Assembly (NCBI GenBank): GCA_017303555.1
Contig: JAFLCN010000030.1
Span: 1-36,052, forward strand
Source of the DNA: Planctomycetota bacterium
Lineage (GTDB): Bacteria > Planctomycetota > Phycisphaerae > Phycisphaerales > UBA1924
Length of the DNA stretch: 36,052 nucleotides
Reading direction: 5' to 3'
Shown: positions 29,580 through 36,052 of the stretch, piece after piece
How positions within the stretch are numbered: position 1 is the first letter of the stretch
Layout: each line of letters starts with the position of its first letter
Made by a program: the position numbers and the translations under genes
The notes under the pieces: model-generated
What the model saw: only the letters and a program-made list of their open reading frames with translations
Database searches by the model: none
What the model was told of the DNA's origin: nothing

Positions 29580-29784
29580 CATTCAACACGGAGAACCACG
29601 GAGAACCACGGAGGGGAAAACCGAGAAAGGCGAATACATTCACCACGGAGGCACAGAGACACGGAGAAGAGGGAGAGAGGGTGAAGGCAGAAAGAAAAAA
29701 CAGAAAGAGGTTGCGGTGATGCGCCGGGGAAAAACACTTTGAGAGTCTTTTTCTTCTCTGTGTCTCTGTGTCTCTGTGGTGAAT
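29580..29784. repeat. Imperfect inverted repeat, CCACAGAGG family with extra tandem arms (copy 6)
   Basis: The left arm (29637-29670, CACCACGGAGGCACAGAG core) and right arm (29746-29784, CTCTGTGTCTCTGTGGTG core) pair over a ~75-base centre. Before it are three tandem units ending in CACGGAG (29580-29617). The repeat fills the gap between the binding-protein gene and the permease. Confidence 0.75.
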
Positions 29785-29793
29785 GGCTTTGTC

Positions 29794-31710
29794 TCATGAC
29801 CCGGGCTCGCCGTCGTGCGTTTGGTGGGGGTGTTCGCCGGGTTTGCGCGGGGGGAGTGCGAGGGGTTTGTCGGTTCCTTTGCCGTCGTTGAAGAGATCGA
29901 CGCGGTAGAGGAGTTGGGCGCCGCGGGGGTGTGAGCTGATGCCGGTGAGTTTGGTTGCGTCGAAGAGGTACATGTTGACGTAGAAGAGGATGGGGAGGAA
30001 GGGGAGATCGTCCTCGACGAGGATGCGCTCGGCTTCTTCGAGCGAGCGGAGGCGGGCGTCGGGGTCGGTTTCTTTGGCGGCTTTCTCGAGGAGCGCATCG
30101 AAGCGGGGATTGGAGTAGGCGCGATCGTTGTTGCCGTCGTCGGTTCGGGAGACATCGAGGAAGGAGGTCGGGTCGCCGTAGTCGCCGAACCAGCTCGCGC
30201 GGGCGGTCATGTAGTTCTTGTTTTTGAGGCGCTCGCGGAAGACCTTGATTTCCTGGACGGTGATGGTGGTGTTGATGCCGAGGATGCGTTCCCAGTCTTT
30301 GGCGAGCGTCTGGGCGACGAGCTCGTGGCCGCCGTCTTTGGTGATGAGGAGGTCGAGCGTGATGAAGCCTTTGCCGCCGGGGTAACCCGCTTCGGCAAGG
30401 AGCTCGCGCGCTTTGTCCGGGTCGAAACCCAGGCCGGCTGGAGAGCGGTAGTTTCCGATGGAGCTTGGCGGGATGAGCGTTGCGGCGGGTTGCTCGCCGA
30501 CGCGCCGGATGCCCTCGGCGATGGCGCGTTTGTCGGTGGCGAGGGCGAGTGCGCGACGCACGCGCGGATCGGCGAGTGGATTGGCGCGGCCATCGGGGAG
30601 CGTGCGGGAGCAATTGAAGTTCCAGAAGTAGGTGCCGAAGGCGGGGAAGACGTGGATGTTGTTGCGGGGATCGGGGGGTAGGCGGCGGTCGATCTCGATG
30701 GGGTCGAGGCCCTGGGCTTTCAGTTTTTCGTACTCGGCGCGGTGCTCGGCGTAGAAAGCTCTTTTGCGTGCGACGAGCTCGGCGCGGAAAGGGGCGAGCA
30801 CATCGCTGACCCAGTCGGCGGCGCCGGTCTCGAAGGCCATGACGGAAGAAACGGAATCTTCGACCGAGGGGATCGAGATGGAGTCGATGGAGACGACCGA
30901 AGGGTTCCAGTAGTACGGATTGCGCTGGAGACGGAGATCGCGTTTGAATTTCCAGGATTCGACCTCGAAAGGGCCGTTGGTGACGAGGTTGGGCGGCTTG
31001 GTCCATGCCGCGTTCCACTTGATGCGGCCGGTGGCGGGGTCGAGCAGCTCGTAGCGCCGGACGACGTCCTCGCGGACAGGGAAGAATCCTGGGAACGCGA
31101 CCATGTCGAGGAAGAAGGGGGTCGGACGCTCGAGTTCGACGACGATGGTGCGGCTGTCGGGCGTGCGGATGGAGACGAGATCGGCGAAGGCTTTGCGGGT
31201 CTGGTCCCAGAGTTCGCGTGCGGCGGCGGGATCGGACTCTCCGGGGTGGGCGCGTGCGAAGTCGGCGAGCGCGAGCGTGCGCCAGGCGGAGAAGGCTCGC
31301 CCGCCCTTGATGTGCTGGACGAAGCCGGAGTAGTCGGCGGCGACATCGGGGAGCAGGGCACGCATCCACGCGTAGAGAAAATCCCGGGGTTCGACGGGGT
31401 GGCCGTCGCTCCACCTGGCGTCGCGCAGGTGGAAGGTGTAGGTGCGGCCATCGGGGGAGATTTCGAAGCGTTCGGCGACGGCGGGAACGATGGTGTAGTC
31501 GTGGGAGAAGACGTCGTTGGCGACGAGGCCTTCGCCGATCAGGCGGGCGACGCGGAGGTCCTGGTTCCAGGACATCTGCTGGAAATCGAGCGTGGTGACG
31601 TCGCCCCGATTGATCAGCGTGAAATCGGCGCGGGGGGCGGGCCGCTCGGCGCCGACGATCGCGAGGAGCGCGACGGCCAGCAGCGCGATGGGGATGAGCA
31701 GTCGGAGCAC
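29794..31710 (-). CDS. Oligopeptide/dipeptide-type ABC transporter substrate-binding protein
   Basis: This 638-residue family 5 solute-binding protein (OppA/DppA type) has an N-terminal hydrophobic segment (MLRLLIPIALLAVALLAIVGA) without a lipobox Cys, so it is exported and perhaps membrane-tethered by an uncleaved helix. Family signatures: LINRGDVTTLDFQQMSWNQDLRVARLIGEGLV, YTFHLRDARWSDGHPVEPRDFLYAWMR, VTNGPFEVESW.....LRLQRNPYYWNP, SVMAFETGAADWVSDVLAP, NPLADPRVRRALALATDKRAIAE, AYSNPRFDALLEKAAKETDPDARLRSLEEAERILVEDDLPFLPILFYVNMYLFD. The large insert at ~310-345 is a charged helical stretch. GTG at 31710 has no Shine-Dalgarno sequence; a GATAAACT box lies seven bases before it. The permease follows on the same strand. 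Length is above the usual 530-560. Confidence 0.92.
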   Translation of the reverse strand: MLRLLIPIALLAVALLAIVGAERPAPRADFTLINRGDVTTLDFQQMSWNQDLRVARLIGEGLVANDVFSHDYTIVPAVAERFEISPDGRTYTFHLRDARWSDGHPVEPRDFLYAWMRALLPDVAADYSGFVQHIKGGRAFSAWRTLALADFARAHPGESDPAAARELWDQTRKAFADLVSIRTPDSRTIVVELERPTPFFLDMVAFPGFFPVREDVVRRYELLDPATGRIKWNAAWTKPPNLVTNGPFEVESWKFKRDLRLQRNPYYWNPSVVSIDSISIPSVEDSVSSVMAFETGAADWVSDVLAPFRAELVARKRAFYAEHRAEYEKLKAQGLDPIEIDRRLPPDPRNNIHVFPAFGTYFWNFNCSRTLPDGRANPLADPRVRRALALATDKRAIAEGIRRVGEQPAATLIPPSSIGNYRSPAGLGFDPDKARELLAEAGYPGGKGFITLDLLITKDGGHELVAQTLAKDWERILGINTTITVQEIKVFRERLKNKNYMTARASWFGDYGDPTSFLDVSRTDDGNNDRAYSNPRFDALLEKAAKETDPDARLRSLEEAERILVEDDLPFLPILFYVNMYLFDATKLTGISSHPRGAQLLYRVDLFNDGKGTDKPLALPPRKPGEHPHQTHDGEPGS

Positions 31711-31716
31711 TGCGGG

Positions 31717-31724
31717 AGTTTATC
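31717..31724 (-). promoter_or_regulatory. GATAAACT box, candidate -10 of a leaderless transcript
   Basis: On the minus strand GATAAACT ends six bases before the GTG start at 31710, with no Shine-Dalgarno sequence between. The spacing is that of a -10 element directly before the first transcribed base, giving a leaderless message for the substrate-binding protein. Confidence 0.4.
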
Positions 31725-31753
31725 GGGTGGGCGCGGGCGACGGCCCGAGCGGG

Positions 31754-32917
31754 CTACTTGGCGTTCAGGTCGAAGCGGTCGGCGGGGAAGTTGAACGGCG
31801 AGCGGGTGAGGCGCTTGGTGAGCAGGTCCTTGGATTCGATGAGGAACTGGGCGTCGGCATCGACGGTGCCCTGGCGGACCTTTTCGGCGAAGTTGGTGCG
31901 GATGGGCTCGGTCTTGTCGGCGATGAGCGAGAGGATCTGCTCGCTGGCGCCGACGATCTGCGAGGGCACATCGCGGGCGGCGATCTTCTGCTTGCGTTCC
32001 TCGGCGGTGTCGGCCTGCTTGGTCGCGGGGAGCGCGTTGGACGCGATGAGTCGGGCGACCATGGCGATCAGGTCGCCAGCGACTTCCTGGATGTTGCGGG
32101 AGGCTTCGGAGGAGAGGTTGGGGCGGTCGCCCTGAACCTTCGTCAGATCTTCGCGGATCGAGAGGGCGGTGCGGCGGAAGGCGTCGAGGATCGCGGCGTC
32201 GGGAACGGTGCCCTTGACCTGCGCGGCGCGGGCCGAGATTCCGCGGCAGAGGGCGATGACGGCGCCGTTTCGCACTTCGCCCTGGCGGGCGGTTTCGAGC
32301 GCCTTGACGAGCGAGCGTGAAGCGGCGTCGGCGACGTTGGCATCGGGGTCGGCGAGGAGCTTGCCCAGCGCGGTCGTCGCGTCGAGGAGGCGCTTGGGGA
32401 CGACGGCCGACGAGGCGCCGCTGGCGATGACGAACGCTCGGCTCGCGGCGCCTGCTGCGGCAACGCGGACGGGAACCAGCGGGGACTTGAAGCCTTTTTC
32501 GATGATGTCGAAGCCTTCGGCGGTTGCGAGTTCGGCGCCGACGCGCATGGCGTTGATCGCGTTCAACGGGCGCTTGTCATCGGCGAGTGCGGCGAGGGGC
32601 TGGCCGAGTGCGGCGGAGTAGGCCTGACGGAAGGGGACGCCGACGACCACGCCCGCGCGTTGCAGGGGGCGGATGAGGGCCTGGCGGGCGTCGCGCACCT
32701 TGTTGGCGTCGTCGCTTTTGAGCGATTCGAGGAGGGGCGTGACAAAGGAGGTGATGGTGTCTTTCTGAGCGGCCGAGAGCGTCGCGGGACTGGTGACGAT
32801 GTCGGTGGGGATGTCCTGAGCGCGGGACTGGGCGCTGCCGATCGCGCCGAAGGCCAGAGCGAGCGCGAGGAATCCGGAGCGGAGAAGGCTTTGCGAGTTT
32901 GAGGGGGTTGAAGTCAT
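31754..32917 (-). CDS. Exported alpha-helical protein of unknown function
   Basis: The 387-residue product has a signal peptide (MTSTPSNSQSLLRSGFLALALAFGAIGSAQSRAQ). The mature part is almost all helical, with HEAT-like pairs: LESLKSDDANKVRDARQALIRPLQ, LVPVRVAAAGAASRAFVIA, LLADPDANVADAASRSLVKALETA, RNGAVIALCRGISARAAQV. No motif for catalysis is visible. I do not know the family; a scaffold or envelope-interaction role would fit. Met at 32917 is chosen over Met 20 codons upstream because the signal peptide begins there; AGGAG lies ~18 bases upstream. It lies between the ferredoxin reductase and the binding-protein gene on the same strand. Confidence 0.7.
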   Translation of the reverse strand: MTSTPSNSQSLLRSGFLALALAFGAIGSAQSRAQDIPTDIVTSPATLSAAQKDTITSFVTPLLESLKSDDANKVRDARQALIRPLQRAGVVVGVPFRQAYSAALGQPLAALADDKRPLNAINAMRVGAELATAEGFDIIEKGFKSPLVPVRVAAAGAASRAFVIASGASSAVVPKRLLDATTALGKLLADPDANVADAASRSLVKALETARQGEVRNGAVIALCRGISARAAQVKGTVPDAAILDAFRRTALSIREDLTKVQGDRPNLSSEASRNIQEVAGDLIAMVARLIASNALPATKQADTAEERKQKIAARDVPSQIVGASEQILSLIADKTEPIRTNFAEKVRQGTVDADAQFLIESKDLLTKRLTRSPFNFPADRFDLNAK

Positions 32918-33030
32918 CGTCACTGAAGGGGGCTCCTGTCGAGTCCCGGAATGGGAGAGGCGATTGTTCGCAGGCACCGGGCGTGTTTCCGGGGCGGGTG
33001 GAGAGCGGGGGCAGCGTACCAGCGCGGGGG

Positions 33031-33990
33031 TCAGTAGACCTCAAGGAAGATGCGGCGGGTGGGCTTGACCTGCTTGTGGATCATCCGGCGTTCCCAGGTG
33101 GAGATCGAAGCAAGGGCTTCGGGGTCTACACGCAGAAAGCCTTCGAGTTCTGAAGGGCCGAGCATGCGGGCCAGGCCCTGGAAGATGCCGAGCTCCATGC
33201 CGGCGATGCCGCAGATGTAGATGAGTGTGCGATCGGATTTGAGCATCGATTCGAGCGAATCGCGATGGGTGGTGAGGCGATCCTGGACGTAGAGGGGGCG
33301 GGGCGCATCTTCGGCTTTTTCGCGGCTGATGGCGGTGATGTAGCTGAAGTTGGGGTGGCGGGCGGCGAGTTCGCGCAGGTGCTTGTCGTAGAGCAGGTCG
33401 CTTGCGTATGGCGAGCCCATGACGAGGGCGATGCGGACGTGACGCGAAGCGGGATCTTCGAGGAGGTCTTGCAACATGCCTCGGAAGGGTGCGATGCCGG
33501 TGCCGGTGGCGAAGAAGATGTAATCGTGATCGGCGGGTGAAGCGGGGAGAACGAAGCGCTTGCCGCTGGGGCCGGTGACGCGGACCTGGTCGCCGGGCTT
33601 GAGATCGCAGAGGTAGTTGCTGGCGACGCCCAGGAAGAGTTTCTCGGTTTCGTTGTGCTCGTCGATGAGGCGTTTGACGGTGGTGGCGAGGACTTTGCCT
33701 TGGCCGTCTTCGCCCCGAGTGGGCGAGGCGATGGAGTAGAGGCGGAGGGCGTGGTTTTTGCCCTTGGCGTCCTGCCCGGGCGGCAGGACGCCGAAGGACT
33801 GACCAGCGCGGAAGTTTCCGGCGAGCTTGGTGCTGGAGACATCGATGGCGACGTGGCGGACAAAGCCTGCGGCGCGCCGGCCGGCGGTGCATTTTTCGTT
33901 GGAGACGACGATTCCAATGCCCGGATCGGCGGGCGGATGGAGGTGCATCTTCACTTCGTGGAGGGCTGGGCCTTCGGTGTGCTCGATCAT
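33031..33990 (-). CDS. Plant-type ferredoxin-NADP(+) reductase
   Basis: The 319-residue flavoenzyme moves electrons between ferredoxin or flavodoxin and NADP(H). Signatures in order: RAGQSFGVLPPG, FAD-binding R-L-Y-S-I-A-S (83-89), the CDLKPGDQVRVTGPSGK loop, NADP-binding GTGIAPFRGML (163-173), GSPYASDLLYDKHL, CGIAGME (260-266), and the C-terminal LEVY whose Tyr319 stacks on the flavin in plant-type enzymes (usual end 'VEVY'). ATG at 33990 gives a 48-residue lead-in before the FAD domain; no Shine-Dalgarno sequence is seen. The partner ferredoxin is not in the window. It lies 37 bases after the coiled-coil protein gene. Confidence 0.92.
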   Translation of the reverse strand: MIEHTEGPALHEVKMHLHPPADPGIGIVVSNEKCTAGRRAAGFVRHVAIDVSSTKLAGNFRAGQSFGVLPPGQDAKGKNHALRLYSIASPTRGEDGQGKVLATTVKRLIDEHNETEKLFLGVASNYLCDLKPGDQVRVTGPSGKRFVLPASPADHDYIFFATGTGIAPFRGMLQDLLEDPASRHVRIALVMGSPYASDLLYDKHLRELAARHPNFSYITAISREKAEDAPRPLYVQDRLTTHRDSLESMLKSDRTLIYICGIAGMELGIFQGLARMLGPSELEGFLRVDPEALASISTWERRMIHKQVKPTRRIFLEVY

Positions 33991-34027
33991 GGGTCGTGAT
34001 TCGCTGGCTGAGGGTTGAGAGCGCGGT

Positions 34028-35962
34028 TTAGCCGCCGCCCCCGCCACCCATGATCCGCTTCTGGAACGCGGGGAAAACCTCTTCAACGGTTGCGAACTTG
34101 CCCGCGCGAACATCGTCGGTGACGGACTTGGCGGCGCCGGTGATCTGGCCGGACATCGCAGCGGCCATTGCGGCGGGGCCGTTGGCGAGGCTGCCCGAAT
34201 CGAGGAGCCACTGATTCTCGATGAGGACGAGTTTGATCTGTGCGGGCTGGGAGGGATGGCTGACCGTTGCCTCGGTGCCGGCGACTTCAACTTTGAAATC
34301 GGAAGCGGTCGGGCTGGTGGTGCCTTGTGCCACGGCGACGGCATCGCTCATCGACTTGCCGAATTTTTCTTTGCATGCGGCATCGATTTCCTCGGTTGCT
34401 CGGGCAACGACCATCAGCGAAGAGAGGATGCCCTCGTGTGATGGATCCGTGAAGCGGGTGAGCGGCTTGAGTGCTTCGAAGTTCCCTGCTTCCATCGCGA
34501 CGTAGATGACGCCCCAGGCGGCGCCCGCGTCGGGAGCGGCTGCGGCGGTCGGCGTTGCTGCTTCCGGAGCGGGAGTAGCGGGCTGGGCTGATTCCGGCGA
34601 GGCTTCTGCCGGCGGCGGAGGCACCGCGGCGGACTGGCCGGCGAGCGCGCCGATGGCTTCGGCGAGCTGGGTCATGCGATCCTTGATCGCGGCGGCGCCC
34701 TGACCACGGAGCTGAACGGAGGAGAATGCCGACTGGGCCGCTTCGAAGGCGGCCTTGGCGTCGTCGGTGGCGATGCGGATCTGCTCGGCGGCGTCCTTCT
34801 GCGGTGCTTCGAGCGCGGCAGCGAAGGGCAGGGGCGGGTTTGCCGCGGCGAACTGGTGGAGGAACGAGGAATACGACTTGAGGCTGGAAGCCTTGGCGGC
34901 GAGTGCCCCGGCGAGCGCGAGCTGGGTGCGGCCGACGAGGACCTTGCCGCCGGCGGTGGCGTCGGCGGACGCGGCCTTTGCCGAAGTGGCGGCGGTGCGG
35001 AGCGCCGCGATTGCTTCATCGTACTTCGCGATGACGCCGGAGTTTCGTGCGGAAGCGAGGTCGGCGAGGCCGGTTTCGATTTGCTTGGCGGTTTCGGCGG
35101 CGGAGGATCGGGACTGGGCTGCCGCGGCTCGGCCCTGCTGGGCGCGTTCGTTGATCTCGAGCTTCTCGCGATCGAGGCTGGCGATGCGGTTCTGGGTCGC
35201 GATGATGAGCACCTTGAGTTCGTCTGCTTCGGGCTGGGTGACATCGGCCTGGGCCTGGAGGCGGGAAGCTTCGACGCGGATGGCGTCGCCCTTGCGGCGT
35301 TCATCGCGAGCGGAGGCGAGGCGGGATTCGGCCTCGCTGGCGGAGAGGGTGGCGAGCGATTCGCGTGCCTTGGCGTATTCGACGGCGAACTTTTCGGCCT
35401 CTTCGAACTTGGATTTCGAGCGGGAGCGGAGATCGGCGAGGCGGCGCTCGACGTCCTGCAGCTTGGATTGGAGGGCCTGGACTTCGCGATCGCGTTCGGC
35501 GCGATCGGCATCGATGCGTGCGAGCACGTCGGTGGGATCGAAGCCTTGAGCGGTGTCGGCGGAGAAGCTGTACGCGATCCAGTTGTCGAGCGAGACGCGG
35601 AGCAGCGTGGCGCGGCCGATCGCGGCCTGCTCCATCACTGCGGCCTCATCGAGGAGCGACTGGGCCTTTCCGAGCTGGGCGGTTCCGACGAGAGCGGATG
35701 CCGCGGCGGATTGCGGGGACTTTTCTTCCAGGCTCGCGACGGGCTTGGCGATCTCGATGGTGTCCTGGTAGTTCTTTTTCTGCACCGACTCGTACGGAGC
35801 GGCGAACGCACCGCCGGAGTTGGCCTGGAGCTTTGCGGAACCGGAGGCGAGCGCGTGCTGATGGGGGTCGGCCCGATCGCAAGAAACCGACGAAAGTCCT
35901 GCGGCGAGGATCAGGGCCGTGGTGACGGCCGGGCGGACTTTGGTCGATTGACGAACCTGCAT
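34028..35962 (-). CDS. Exported coiled-coil protein of unknown function
   Basis: The 644-residue product begins with a signal sequence (MQVRQSTKVRPAVTTALILAAGLSSVSC); the Cys after SSVS suggests a lipoprotein, but the lipobox is weak. Residues ~95-350 are long charged helices typical of coiled coils (IDADRAERDREVQALQSKLQDVERRLADLRSRSKSKFEEAEKFAVEYAKARESL... ARDERRKGDAIRVEASRLQAQADV). A Pro/Ala-rich linker (VPPPPAEASPESAQPATPAPEAATPTAAAAP) joins a smaller C-terminal domain (~480-640; GVIYVAMEAGNFEALKPLTRFTD... KLVLIENQWLLDSGSL) that ends in GGGGGG. GGAGG five bases before ATG at 35962 fixes the start. The GATAAACT box lies 66 bases upstream. It may be an envelope-spanning scaffold or periplasmic adaptor; that is inference. 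Confidence 0.75.
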   Translation of the reverse strand: MQVRQSTKVRPAVTTALILAAGLSSVSCDRADPHQHALASGSAKLQANSGGAFAAPYESVQKKNYQDTIEIAKPVASLEEKSPQSAAASALVGTAQLGKAQSLLDEAAVMEQAAIGRATLLRVSLDNWIAYSFSADTAQGFDPTDVLARIDADRAERDREVQALQSKLQDVERRLADLRSRSKSKFEEAEKFAVEYAKARESLATLSASEAESRLASARDERRKGDAIRVEASRLQAQADVTQPEADELKVLIIATQNRIASLDREKLEINERAQQGRAAAAQSRSSAAETAKQIETGLADLASARNSGVIAKYDEAIAALRTAATSAKAASADATAGGKVLVGRTQLALAGALAAKASSLKSYSSFLHQFAAANPPLPFAAALEAPQKDAAEQIRIATDDAKAAFEAAQSAFSSVQLRGQGAAAIKDRMTQLAEAIGALAGQSAAVPPPPAEASPESAQPATPAPEAATPTAAAAPDAGAAWGVIYVAMEAGNFEALKPLTRFTDPSHEGILSSLMVVARATEEIDAACKEKFGKSMSDAVAVAQGTTSPTASDFKVEVAGTEATVSHPSQPAQIKLVLIENQWLLDSGSLANGPAAMAAAMSGQITGAAKSVTDDVRAGKFATVEEVFPAFQKRIMGGGGGG

Positions 35963-36027
35963 GCGGGCCTCCAGCGGAGAAAGAGCGTTGAGCTTTGGAC
36001 CGGTCGGTCGGAACGGGGAAGGGGGGG

Positions 36028-36035
36028 AGTTTATC
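36028..36035 (-). promoter_or_regulatory. GATAAACT box upstream of the coiled-coil protein gene
   Basis: On the minus strand CTGATAAACTCC lies 66 bases before the ATG at 35962, in a C-rich leader. It matches CCGATAAACT at 17390 and CCGATAAACT at 31717-31726, so it is a candidate -10 element. Confidence 0.4.
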
Positions 36036-36052
36036 AGGCAGACGAACCGGGC

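Noticed and set aside
28518..29684. Long plus-strand frame opposite the OppB permease, rich in Glu/Asp/Gly
   Set aside because: The minus-strand permease is clear; the opposite product is a compositional mirror of hydrophobic codons.

Overview
The window looks like chromosomal DNA from a planctomycete, most likely of the Phycisphaerae/Phycisphaerales type. The support is high GC, two exported HAF/SADG-repeat proteins ending in the 'CPAD.N.D..V.DADFV.F..AYD.L.C' dockerin-like tail common in that group, a PEP-CTERM-type anchored protein (LIPAPG...ARRRR), a prepilin-type protein with the DUF1559-like look, and many starts without a Shine-Dalgarno sequence. This placement is by family resemblance; there is no rRNA gene in the window. 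I found no tRNA and no CRISPR array.

Layout. 0-5.3 kb: the first codons of an unidentified gene at the left edge, NADP-isocitrate dehydrogenase (icd) with a clear terminator, two paralogous HAF-repeat secreted proteins, and a small PGPGW-type membrane protein that looks frameshifted. 5.4-8.5 kb: a prepilin-like gene divergent from a tight three-gene cassette (Cys-rich secreted protein, membrane-anchored exported protein, MauE/DoxX-like redox membrane protein). 8.5-10.1 kb: a decayed transposase, a repeat-rich gap and an exported CxxCxG protein. 10.4-12.75 kb: an arsenic operon, arsR - arsC::arsM fusion - aquaporin, with overlapping genes. 13.2-17.2 kb: a homing-endonuclease-repeat/PD-(D/E)XK-like protein and two exported amidohydrolase-fold proteins, the second lacking the metal-binding HxH. 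17.4-18.9 kb: a candidate small RNA with a terminator, a PEP-CTERM protein and a long inverted repeat. 18.9-22.3 kb: an AraC regulator divergent from a zinc alcohol dehydrogenase and an aldo/keto reductase. 22.3-25 kb: aroA and a RAYT (REP-associated tyrosine transposase) surrounded by four arrays of REP-like hairpins. 25-26.3 kb: a GroES-like protein and apt. 26.5-36 kb: a minus-strand run of anti-sigma-like protein, ECF sigma factor, OppB-type permease, OppA-type binding protein, exported helical protein, plant-type ferredoxin-NADP reductase and a coiled-coil exported protein.

How genes work together. In the arsenic operon, ArsC would reduce arsenate to arsenite, the fused ArsM domain would methylate it, and the aquaporin could let the neutral arsenical leave; no ArsB or Acr3 pump is present. 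The AraC protein probably controls the two carbonyl/alcohol oxidoreductases next to it. The ECF sigma and the membrane protein after it look like a trans-envelope signalling pair; the latter carries a dockerin-like helix and a cohesin-like fold on the outer side. The RAYT and its palindromes form a REP system scattered over about 2.6 kb.

Two further repeat families run through the intergenic spaces: large imperfect inverted repeats built on 'CCACAGAGG..CACAGAG' and on 'AAGACGTACGCGGAG' (six copies). A recurring 'GATAAACT' box lies upstream of three transcription units and may be a promoter -10 element; in one case it is placed for a leaderless transcript.
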